Assembly: GCA_905203195.1 (NCBI GenBank)
Contig: CAJKVD010000058.1
Span: forward strand, 1 to 5,811
Length of the DNA stretch: 5,811 nt
Reading direction: 5' to 3'
DNA from: an uncultured Clostridium sp.
Lineage (GTDB): Bacteria; Bacillota; Clostridia; TANB77; CAG-508
Made by a program: the position numbers and the translations under genes. Position 1 is the first letter of the stretch. Each line of letters begins with the position of its first letter. Positions 1-5,765 of this stretch are shown one piece after another. A model generated the notes under the pieces. It worked only from the letters and a program-made list of their open reading frames with translations. It ran no database searches and was not told where the DNA came from.

Positions 1-434
1 ATTGAAAATAAGCTTCCTATTTCACGCATAAAGTTAATATAGTTTAAGTTTAAAAGCCAGTCTGCATTATTTACTATTATTGCTGCGTTTTTTCCTTCGA
101 AACTAACAAATTTTTCTACTTGTTTTTTTATACTTGCTACATTTGCATCTATTTGTTCCCTTGATAGCATCTTTCTCATATCTGTTTTTCCTGAAGGATC
201 TCCTATTGAGGCTGTTCCTCCTCCTACTAATATTATTGGCTTATGTCCACATTTTTGTAGATGACTTGCTACCATAAGTGAAACAAAATGTCCTACATGT
301 AAACTATCTGCTGTTGGATCTATTCCTATATAAAATGGTATTGATTTATTTGTTTCAAATAATTCGTACATTTCTTTTGGATGTGTTAATTGTTCTATAT
401 AACCTCTTTCTTCTAATAATTTAAGTGCATTCAT
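1..434 (-). CDS. tyrS: Tyrosyl-tRNA synthetase (tyrosine--tRNA ligase), N-terminal part, cut by window edge
   Basis: Class I aminoacyl-tRNA synthetase that joins tyrosine to tRNA-Tyr in the cytosol, using ATP. About 144 codons are present, covering the start of the Rossmann-type catalytic domain; the C-terminal part, including the KMSKS loop, lies beyond the left edge. My translation from the ATG at 434 starts [18 protein letters not shown]. It shows the family signature [13 protein letters not shown] at about residues 38-50, whose HVGH is the HIGH ATP-binding motif, then [20 protein letters not shown] at about 73-92, then [18 protein letters not shown] at about 121-138. All of these are typical of bacterial TyrS. 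AGGAGA lies 8 nt upstream and fixes the start. The gene follows the zinc-ribbon gene by 25 nt with no terminator between, so the two are probably co-transcribed. No tyrosine T-box leader is visible. The identification is firm. Confidence 0.95.
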   Translation of the reverse strand, partial: MNALKLLEERGYIEQLTHPKEMYELFETNKSIPFYIGIDPTADSLHVGHFVSLMVASHLQKCGHKPIILVGGGTASIGDPSGKTDMRKMLSREQIDANVASIKKQVEKFVSFEGKNAAIIVNNADWLLNLNYINFMREIGSLFS

Positions 435-459
435 TTTTTATTCTCCTAACTTTTTTATT

Positions 460-717
460 TTATAATGTGATGTTTCCATTTTTATTTATGTTTTTTATTT
501 CTTCTTTAATTCCTTCATATGTTAAGAATCTGTTTATATTTTTTTCTGATATTCCTGTTTCTCCTGAGATATTTGTTAAACTTCCTTCAAATCCATTTTC
601 TTGAATATATGTTTTAAATGTTGAAAATTCCATATTATCTTTTGCTGTACATCTTGGACATACATTTCCTTCTGATACATAAAAATTTCCACATCTTGTG
701 CATTTCTTAAATTCCAT
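460..717 (-). CDS. YvyF-like small zinc-ribbon / helix-turn-helix protein
   Basis: An 85-residue cytosolic protein. The N-terminus carries two Cys-x2-Cys pairs (C6/C9 and C20/C23), spaced as a zinc ribbon. The second half (about 47-70, LTNISGETGISEKNINRFL and following) resembles a short helix-turn-helix of the type 'L..I...TGIS...I..FL..G'. This order and length match, from memory, the YvyF family (TIGR03826, called flagellar operon protein), which in Bacillus sits beside flgM. Here there are no flagellar genes nearby, so the flagellar label should not be carried over. A role in nucleic-acid or protein binding is inference. GGAGGT lies about 7 nt before the ATG and supports the start. A promoter lies just upstream, and tyrS starts 25 nt after the stop, suggesting a two-gene unit. 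The gene is AT-rich like its neighbours and appears intact. Confidence 0.8.
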   Translation of the reverse strand: MEFKKCTRCGNFYVSEGNVCPRCTAKDNMEFSTFKTYIQENGFEGSLTNISGETGISEKNINRFLTYEGIKEEIKNINKNGNITL

Positions 718-752
718 CTTTATTACCTCCTATAATTTTTCATTTGAATTTT

Positions 753-781
753 ATACTACCATATTCGTCCTTTTTTTACAA
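753..781 (-). promoter_or_regulatory. Probable sigma-A promoter for the zinc-ribbon gene and tyrS
   Basis: On the minus strand, TTGTAA (776-781) and TAGTAT (753-758) are separated by exactly 17 nt, and the -10 lies about 35 nt before the start codon at 717. The 92-bp gap it occupies is the longest between ftsY and tyrS, which supports a separate transcription start here. No T-box or other riboswitch would fit in the remaining leader. This is a match by eye in AT-rich DNA, where chance matches are common. Confidence 0.5.
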
Positions 782-809
782 TATTTTTACATTATTTTGT
801 ATTTATTTT

Positions 810-3674
810 TTAATGTGTTGTATTATTAACACTGTTTGTTTGATTTACTGTGTTTAAATCTGATTGTTTTTCTTCTTTTTTGTTTTGCTCTTCATTCATT
901 GTTTCTAAGGATTTTATTAATTCTTGCAATCGTTTTAGGTCTCTTCCCATCATTTCCCAGTCATCATTTTCATTTGATTCTGTCAAGTTATTGTTTGCTT
1001 TAATTATTGCTTCTATTAGTCCTTGTAAACTTTCTGTATTTTCTATTTCTATATCTACTGCATATGTTGATAACAAATTTTCTAATGCTTTTTGAATTGT
1101 ATCACCTATAGCTATTTTATTACCTGATGATACTACTACTTTTTTTAGTACTGGTATTTTTGATTCATTTAATTTTGTTTGATAAATTGGTTCAACATAT
1201 AGAACTGTGTTTTCTAATGGAACTACTATCATGCTTTTTGTAACCTTGGTTCCTGTTGTATTTAATGTTTCTATTTCTTTTGATATTGCTTCATCTTGCT
1301 CTATTTGTTTTTCTAATTGTATTGGTCCTACAACATTACTATCTTGTGAAAATTTATATAAATGTAATTTGTTCTTTCCATTTTCTGTTGTTCCTACTAA
1401 ATATGATATTAAATTTTGTTTTTCATTTGGCGTGTAAATTTGTATTAAACCTAATTCGTTTTTTCCATTTATTTCTACCATTGCATAATATGGTTCTAAT
1501 ATTCCTCCAGTTGATTTAGTTACTTTGCTATTATTGTATTTTGCAAAATCCCATATATCATCTGCTCTATATAAAATATCCGGTTTTGCATTATGGTATG
1601 ATTTTAATAGTTCTGCTTGTACTTTATATAAATATTTTGGATATGTTAAATGTTTTGAGATATCTTCTGGTATTTCTTCTTTAAATAAACCTTTATAAGT
1701 ATTATTATATGCCATTATTATTGGGTCAGTCTTATCTGTTATATAATAATCTACTGTTCCATCATATGCATCAATAATTACCTTTACAGAATTTTTGATA
1801 TAATTGATTTTTTGTTTTTTGTTATTATATTCTATACTTGTGTATTGTGAATATGGATAATTGCTTGATATTGTGTATGCATCTAATACCCATTTTATTT
1901 TTCCATCATCTGTTACTACTGTATATGGTTCATCATCATATAATAGATATGGCATTGCTTTTTTGGCTCTTTTTATTATGTTTCTATTTAACAAAATTTT
2001 GCTATTCTCTGTTATTTCTCCTGAAAACGCTAATTTTATGTCTCCTTTTCTTAATGCTAAAATAAGCCTATCTGTAAAATTTAATGTTAGACCTGCTTGA
2101 CCATCATAGCTTGATGTGTATTCGTTTCCTAGCTCGTCTGTATAGTCATATTCTTTTTTATTTTTGGCATTTGTAGCTATAATTTCATTAGTTTCTAATC
2201 CAAAATATATTTGTTGCTTTTCTGTGTTTAATTTGTCATCTTTTCCTGATACGTCTTTTTGTATGTATTGAATGTCTCCATTTTCACTTGTTTTTGTTGC
2301 TGAAGTTATTATTTGGCCTATTCCGTGGGTATATTCATATGTTTTATTTGTATATGTTCTTCCTGAATTTACAATTTCTCTTGGTGATATATATACTAGT
2401 TGTTCTTTTCCGTCTATAGTATATTTAGCTAAATTTGCTTGTCTATATGTGTAATACCCTGTTCCTGTTTGGTTTTCTTTTACGGTTGCTAATACAGATT
2501 CTTTACTTATTAATGGTATATTATTTATTAGATTTTGATTTGTATTGACTTCTTGCTCAGTAATTGTTCCTGTGTATTCTAAACTGTTTTCGTTTACATC
2601 GATTCCATATGCATCTTTTGTGCTTTCTATATTATTTGAGATATTAACCTTTTCTTTATCTAGTCTATTTGATGTTACAAATATCAAGCTGTATCCTACC
2701 ATTATTACAAATAGTATTACTAAGTATATTGGTATTATGCACAAACTCTTTAATACTTTTTGTGTGTTTTTTTGTTTAAAATATTTAATCGCTATTCCTA
2801 CACATATTATTATAAGTATTCCAAATATAGTGTATCCCCATCTTTTTATTGTTGTGTCTGTATAACTTGCTCCAGTTAATTCTAAATTGCTACTTACTCC
2901 ATCAAACCTTGTTGTTGCCGAATTTTCTACTGTTACTATTTTTCCAAATAATATGTTTTGAGTGTTTAGTATTGTGCCTATTCCAAATATAATTGCTATT
3001 ATCATTATATTTCTTAATATTTTTTTGATAAAAGTACTTTCTCTTAGTATTGTTCTATCTACACCATCAAAATATCTATTAAATACAATTATATAGTATA
3101 ATGCCATATATAATGTTAGACCTATGACTAGCCAAAATACATATGTTAATATTTGGTCTATAAGTGGTTTTTGGAAAAAGTAATAACCTATGTCTAATCC
3201 AAATACAGATTCAGTTTTTCCAAATGATGTATTACTTAATCCTAATATTACTTTTTGTACAAGTGTGTTTGATACAAATGCACTTGTTATAGCTGATATT
3301 ATTAATGCCAATGATTTATTTGGTAATTTAGGCATTTCTTTTTTTTCGCTATCAAAAAATTCTTTTAATCCTTTTTTTATTCCTTTATTTGTTATATAAA
3401 TTAAAAAGTATAAAAATATAAATGATATCACCATTATACTATATTTTACTTTGTAATTTGTTAAAAATTCTTGCACATATTCTTGTCCTAGTTCTTTGTA
3501 TTCTAAATAGCTTCCTCTCATAATTATATAGCTTAATATTGCAAATAATATTAAAAACGCTATTACTATTATTCTTCTTATTTTTTTATTGTTCTGCTGT
3601 TTTTTTGTTTCTTGACTGGTGCTATTTTTTTCTTCTGGAGTACTTTGTTTTTCTAATTTTTCGTTTTCTTGCAA
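810..3674 (-). CDS. UPF0182 family large integral membrane protein (COG1615), TTG start
   Basis: A 954-residue membrane protein of the UPF0182 family, whose biochemical function I do not know to be settled. After a charged cytosolic tail there are about seven hydrophobic segments (near residues 33-53, 77-96, 120-145, 175-199, 221-238, 279-297 and 309-333). A long soluble region to about 890 follows, probably outside the membrane, and then a Glu/Lys/Asn/Gln-rich helical tail. Family hallmarks are VFGLDIGYYFFQKPL (157-171), MPYLLYDDEPYTVV (574-587) with WVLDAYTISSNYPYS (595-609), and HLTYPKYLYKVQAELLKSYH (675-694) ending in YRADDIWD. Length is normal for the family. The start is TTG at 3672-3674, chosen because GGAGGAG lies 6 nt upstream; the first internal Met (52) would remove the first membrane segment. 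It follows ftsY by 32 nt, so the two probably share a transcript. Family identity is firm; function is unknown. Confidence 0.92.
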   Translation of the reverse strand: MQENEKLEKQSTPEEKNSTSQETKKQQNNKKIRRIIVIAFLILFAILSYIIMRGSYLEYKELGQEYVQEFLTNYKVKYSIMVISFIFLYFLIYITNKGIKKGLKEFFDSEKKEMPKLPNKSLALIISAITSAFVSNTLVQKVILGLSNTSFGKTESVFGLDIGYYFFQKPLIDQILTYVFWLVIGLTLYMALYYIIVFNRYFDGVDRTILRESTFIKKILRNIMIIAIIFGIGTILNTQNILFGKIVTVENSATTRFDGVSSNLELTGASYTDTTIKRWGYTIFGILIIICVGIAIKYFKQKNTQKVLKSLCIIPIYLVILFVIMVGYSLIFVTSNRLDKEKVNISNNIESTKDAYGIDVNENSLEYTGTITEQEVNTNQNLINNIPLISKESVLATVKENQTGTGYYTYRQANLAKYTIDGKEQLVYISPREIVNSGRTYTNKTYEYTHGIGQIITSATKTSENGDIQYIQKDVSGKDDKLNTEKQQIYFGLETNEIIATNAKNKKEYDYTDELGNEYTSSYDGQAGLTLNFTDRLILALRKGDIKLAFSGEITENSKILLNRNIIKRAKKAMPYLLYDDEPYTVVTDDGKIKWVLDAYTISSNYPYSQYTSIEYNNKKQKINYIKNSVKVIIDAYDGTVDYYITDKTDPIIMAYNNTYKGLFKEEIPEDISKHLTYPKYLYKVQAELLKSYHNAKPDILYRADDIWDFAKYNNSKVTKSTGGILEPYYAMVEINGKNELGLIQIYTPNEKQNLISYLVGTTENGKNKLHLYKFSQDSNVVGPIQLEKQIEQDEAISKEIETLNTTGTKVTKSMIVVPLENTVLYVEPIYQTKLNESKIPVLKKVVVSSGNKIAIGDTIQKALENLLSTYAVDIEIENTESLQGLIEAIIKANNNLTESNENDDWEMMGRDLKRLQELIKSLETMNEEQNKKEEKQSDLNTVNQTNSVNNTTH

Positions 3675-3688
3675 CTTTTTCTCCTCCT
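3675..3688 (-). promoter_or_regulatory. Ribosome binding site that fixes the TTG start of the UPF0182 gene
   Basis: The minus strand reads AGGAGGAG followed by AAAAAG and then TTG. No ATG or GTG lies in frame nearby, and the next Met codon would lose the first membrane helix. The strong Shine-Dalgarno match therefore decides in favour of a TTG start. Confidence 0.85.
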
Positions 3689-3706
3689 TTTTAATTTTAT
3701 TATATT

Positions 3707-4612
3707 TTATATTATAGCTTTTACAAATTCTTCTGCATTAAATACTTCCATATCATCTATTTTTTCACCAACACCTATAAATTTTACTGGTATTTTGTTT
3801 TCTTCAACAATTCCTAAAACTGCCCCACCTTTTGCTGTTCCATCTAATTTTGTTAATATTAATCCTGTTATGTTTGCTTCTTGCTTAAATGCTTTGACTT
3901 GTGGTATTGCATTTTGCCCAGTTGTTCCGTCTATTACTAATAATACCTCTTTGTCTGCTTCTGGCATTTCTTTGTTTATTACTTTTTGTATTTTATTTAA
4001 TTCATCCATTAAATACTTTTTATTATGTAATCTTCCTGCTGTGTCAACTATTAGTATATCTGCATTTTCTTCTTTTACTTTTTTCATTGCATCATATACT
4101 ACTGATGCTGGGTCAACTCCTTCTTCTCGTTTTATAATTTCAGCTCCTGCCCTATTTGCCCAAATTTCTAATTGTTCAACTGCTGCTGCTCTAAATGTAT
4201 CTGCTGCTGCAACTACAACTTTTTTTCCGTCTTTTGCTAGTCTGTTTGCTATTTTTCCTATTGATGTTGTTTTTCCTACTCCATTTACTCCTATTACTAA
4301 TATTATAGATGGTTTTGTGTTTAATTGTAATCCTTTATTTTCAATATTTAAAATGTCTTGCATTTCTTCTCTTAGTACTTTTTTTACTTCTTCTTCGTCT
4401 TCTATTTTTTCTTTTTTCATCCTTTCTCTTAATTTGTCTATTATTTTTGTTGATGTTTCTATTCCTATATCTGACATTATTAATATTTCTTCTAGTTCTT
4501 CTAAGAACTCTTCATCAACCTTTCTGAAATTGCTAAATACATCGTTTATTTTTTCGTTTATTGATTGTTTTGTTTTGTTTAAACCTGTTTTTAATTTTTC
4601 AAAAAATCCCAT
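3707..4612 (-). CDS. ftsY: Signal recognition particle receptor FtsY
   Basis: SRP-type GTPase that docks the Ffh/4.5S RNA/ribosome complex at the inner face of the membrane and hands nascent membrane proteins to the translocon. The 301 residues comprise a helical N domain (about 1-95) and a G domain (about 100-301). The G domain shows the P-loop GVNGVGKTT (108-116), the SRP-GTPase insertion motif DTFRAAAVEQL (138-148), DTAGR (190-194), TKLDGTAKGG (254-263) and the closing GVGEKIDDMEVF (280-291). The long acidic A domain of E. coli FtsY is absent; a basic/amphipathic start (FFEKLKTGLNKTKQSINEKI) probably provides membrane contact, as in other short Gram-positive forms. AGGAGG lies 6 nt before the ATG. 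The UPF0182 gene follows after 32 nt. Upstream there is no smc, the frequent neighbour in Firmicutes, but instead a spacer and an acquired-looking gene. Complete and firmly identified. Confidence 0.97.
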   Translation of the reverse strand: MGFFEKLKTGLNKTKQSINEKINDVFSNFRKVDEEFLEELEEILIMSDIGIETSTKIIDKLRERMKKEKIEDEEEVKKVLREEMQDILNIENKGLQLNTKPSIILVIGVNGVGKTTSIGKIANRLAKDGKKVVVAAADTFRAAAVEQLEIWANRAGAEIIKREEGVDPASVVYDAMKKVKEENADILIVDTAGRLHNKKYLMDELNKIQKVINKEMPEADKEVLLVIDGTTGQNAIPQVKAFKQEANITGLILTKLDGTAKGGAVLGIVEENKIPVKFIGVGEKIDDMEVFNAEEFVKAII

Positions 4613-4652
4613 CTTTTTCCTCCTGTTTTTTTATATTTTTTAAACTATGCCT

Positions 4653-4681
4653 ATTGTATCATAATTTTATATTTTTTTCCA
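4653..4681 (-). promoter_or_regulatory. Possible promoter for ftsY and the UPF0182 gene
   Basis: The minus strand carries TACAAT (4653-4658) preceded by TGA, giving an extended -10 of the TGnTACAAT form, and a weak -35 TGGAAA (4676-4681) at 17 nt spacing. It lies about 40 nt before the ftsY start and downstream of the terminator hairpin at 4738-4774, the expected place for a new start. The surrounding DNA is extremely AT-rich, and another TATAAT occurs further upstream near 4710, so the exact site is uncertain. Confidence 0.4.
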
Positions 4682-4737
4682 TTATTTTTTTACTTTTTAA
4701 TCATTATTATATAATATTAACTCTTTTTTTATCTCTA

Positions 4738-4774
4738 AAAAAGCCATTATCATGTAAAATGATAATGACTTTTT
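4738..4774. terminator. Bidirectional rho-independent terminator between the spacer and ftsY
   Basis: A nearly perfect hairpin: AAAAAG, one unpaired C, CATTATCAT, loop GTAAA, ATGATAATG, one unpaired A, CTTTTT. The nine-base inner arm and the A/T outer arm pair on both strands, giving a T run on either side. On the minus strand it would stop transcripts from the spacer or the acquired gene before ftsY. The stem is GC-poor, so efficiency is uncertain, but the symmetry is far beyond chance. Confidence 0.75.
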
Positions 4775-4895
4775 ACTTAATTGAGTATCACATATTCAAG
4801 ACATATAACATTTTTAATATCAAATTGCAGTTTTTCGTGCTGAGGAATTAAGTTGGCAATAGCCTCATAAATATATTACACTTTTTTATCTTATG

Positions 4896-4946
4896 GAGCG
4901 ATTATGAAACAGGTATGCGAAAAATAACATACGTTGTTTCAAGCTC
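4896..4946. repeat. Long imperfect inverted repeat (hairpin) in the spacer
   Basis: GAGC (4896-4899), TGAAACA (4905-4911) and GTATG (4913-4917) pair with CATAC (4928-4932), TGTTTCA (4935-4941) and GCTC (4943-4946). The loop is CGAAAAATAA, with small bulges between the arms. Sixteen base pairs in three blocks are unlikely by chance. It could be RNA structure in the candidate transcript, or a DNA structure such as a recombination, transfer or replication site left by an element. Nothing here decides which. Confidence 0.7.
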
Positions 4947-4973
4947 TCTTATATAACTCGATTTATTGTCTTT

Positions 4974-5002
4974 ACTTTAACATAAAATTTTAATTTTTGC
5001 AA
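4974..5002 (-). promoter_or_regulatory. Possible promoter of the spacer transcript
   Basis: On the minus strand, TTGCAA (4997-5002) and TAAAGT (4974-4979) stand 17 nt apart, and TGT before the -10 gives an extended -10 form. The -35 is identical to that of the acquired gene at 5726-5731. The -10 is only a four-of-six match, so the call is tentative. Confidence 0.35.
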
Positions 5003-5101
5003 GACTAATATAAAAAAGGATAGCCATCAGTTATAATGAAAAATAATTAAAGATTCTAAAAGACAGAATTATTACCATATATCTTAATTTTAAAAATATT
5101 A

Positions 5102-5159
5102 TAAAACGAAACTAGGGAGCAAGAATATCTGCTCCCTAGAAGGTGTGTACCTTTTTTTT
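5102..5159. terminator. Strong terminator after the 159-residue gene, with signals on both strands
   Basis: CTAGGGAGCA (5112-5121) and TGCTCCCTAG (5130-5139) form a perfect 10-bp, GC-rich stem around an 8-nt loop. On the minus strand it is followed by TTTCGTTTT and lies about 25 nt after the stop of the 159-residue gene, as expected for its terminator. On the plus strand it is followed by a second small hairpin, AAGGT-GTGT-ACCTT (5140-5153), and eight T residues (5152-5159), so plus-strand transcripts would also stop here although no plus-strand gene is visible. Confidence 0.85.
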
Positions 5160-5165
5160 GGCTTA

Positions 5166-5645
5166 TCATCCAAAAATCTTGTTGATGTCGATGATCTCAG
5201 CGATTTCGTCGGAGTGCTCCGCCAGCTCCAAAAACAGAGCCTTGAGCTTGTTTGCGTTCTCTTTCTTACTCTCCTCCGCGATGATTTCCATTGCCATTTT
5301 GAGCAATTTCTCGAGCATATCATCCAGAGCGGAACGGGTAACATCATGCAGTTTCACACCACAAATCGTGCCAGAGATATCCGCAACCCAGCCTTTAACA
5401 TCAGTCACCTGACTATCTTTAGACAGCCTATCCATGAGGGTGGACAGCTTATCCAGGGCGGTGTTAACGGATTCTTCCGTGTTGGCAGTACGCAGTTCCT
5501 GCTTGACTTCGCTGACCTCTTTCACGAGATACTCAAACCGTTCCTTGCGAGTCATCATACGAAAACCGCAGTTCTTTGCTCCTAATGCTTCCTGTGTCAT
5601 AGTGTTCTCCTCTCTTACGATTTCACCGTACTCATTGATTGCCAT
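5166..5645 (-). CDS. Unrecognised 159-residue helical protein, probably acquired DNA
   Basis: I do not recognise this protein. The start chosen is the ATG at 5645 (MAINEYGEIVREEN), because AAAGGTG lies 8 nt upstream at 5654-5660. An open frame extends back to 5714, but its first codons overlap the -10 box of the promoter, so a 182-residue version is unlikely. The protein is soluble, with no signal peptide or membrane segment, and looks mostly alpha-helical with many Glu and Lys. A basic stretch RMMTRKERFEYLVKEVSEVK is followed by amphipathic helices, a short Gly-containing middle (VKGWVADISGTICGVKLHDV) and an acidic C-terminus ending DINKIFG. G+C is about half, and codons such as CTC, CTG, ATC, GAG and AAG are common, quite unlike ftsY or tyrS. 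It has its own promoter and terminator. Acquisition with a plasmid, phage or integrative element is the best inference; function is unknown. Confidence 0.8.
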   Translation of the reverse strand: MAINEYGEIVREENTMTQEALGAKNCGFRMMTRKERFEYLVKEVSEVKQELRTANTEESVNTALDKLSTLMDRLSKDSQVTDVKGWVADISGTICGVKLHDVTRSALDDMLEKLLKMAMEIIAEESKKENANKLKALFLELAEHSDEIAEIIDINKIFG

Positions 5646-5653
5646 AGTTGTTA

Positions 5654-5660
5654 CACCTTT
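5654..5660 (-). promoter_or_regulatory. Ribosome binding site for the 159-residue gene
   Basis: The minus strand reads AAAGGTG, then 8 nt, then ATGGCAATC. It decides for the start at 5645. The in-frame ATG at 5696 has no Shine-Dalgarno match and lies about where transcription should begin, so it could be used only as a leaderless start. Confidence 0.65.
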
Positions 5661-5702
5661 CTGTGTATTATTTGTTGAAGCGATTGCTCCTAACATACAT
5701 TT

Positions 5703-5731
5703 ATTATACCACATTTTACATAAAATTGCAA
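5703..5731 (-). promoter_or_regulatory. Extended -10 sigma-A promoter of the 159-residue gene
   Basis: On the minus strand a perfect TATAAT (5703-5708) is preceded by TGG, giving TGnTATAAT. TTGCAA (5726-5731) stands exactly 17 nt upstream. Expected initiation near 5696 gives a leader of about 50 nt before the ATG at 5645. Unlike the coding region, the promoter is AT-rich like the host DNA. Confidence 0.8.
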
Positions 5732-5765
5732 ATTTTTAAAGATCAATTATCCGTTTTTTATAATT

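Larger units (their letters stand above)
4737..4967 (-). ncRNA. Candidate structured non-coding RNA upstream of ftsY (hypothetical)
   Basis: The spacer between two terminators has no convincing protein gene but is rich in potential secondary structure. A minus-strand promoter-like pair lies just before it (TTGCAA at 4997-5002, 17 nt, TAAAGT at 4974-4979), and the hairpin at 4738-4774 would end the transcript, giving about 230 nt. Inside are the long hairpin at 4896-4946; a GAGG/CCTC arm (4842-4845 with 4863-4866) that competes with GGC-AATA-GCC (4855-4864); and a segment AAGACA-ATAA near the 5' end that can pair with TTAT-A-TGTCTT near 4798-4808. I do not recognise it as SRP RNA, RNase P, tmRNA, 6S RNA or a T-box. 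The start site could fall inside the first pairing arm, which weakens the closing helix. It could instead be decayed mobile-element DNA. Confidence 0.3.

Noticed and set aside
718..809. T-box leader controlling tyrS
   Set aside because: The gap is too short, the zinc-ribbon gene intervenes, and no T-box core sequence is seen.
811..836. Small hairpin GTGTT/AACAC at the end of the UPF0182 gene as a terminator
   Set aside because: The stem is only five base pairs and no T run follows it on the minus strand, so read-through toward the zinc-ribbon gene cannot be excluded.
3669..4643. A 324-codon open frame on the plus strand opposite ftsY, and several shorter plus-strand frames opposite the UPF0182 gene
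   Set aside because: They are antisense shadows of AT-rich genes with clear family motifs on the minus strand. Their translations are low-complexity Phe/Leu/Ser-rich and none has a convincing ribosome binding site.
4903..4927. Plus-strand mini frame MKQVCEK with GGAG upstream, inside the long hairpin, resembling an attenuation leader peptide
   Set aside because: No gene follows on the plus strand, and the downstream region ends in a terminator. Seven codons in AT-rich DNA are expected by chance.
4781..5100. SRP RNA, 6S RNA, tmRNA, RNase P RNA or a tracrRNA in the spacer
   Set aside because: The conserved core of SRP RNA (GGAAGCAGC-like) and the hallmark segments of the others are not present. 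No CRISPR repeats or Cas genes are in the window, so a tracrRNA has no support.
5099..5347. Minus-strand 82-codon frame overlapping the 3' half of the acquired gene
   Set aside because: It runs through the terminator hairpin in a different frame from the supported gene, and its Arg/Ser-rich translation looks like an out-of-frame reading.
5145..5585. Plus-strand 146-codon frame opposite the acquired gene
   Set aside because: The minus-strand frame has a promoter, ribosome binding site, terminator and a coherent helical protein. The plus-strand frame lacks an upstream ribosome binding site and begins inside the terminator hairpin.
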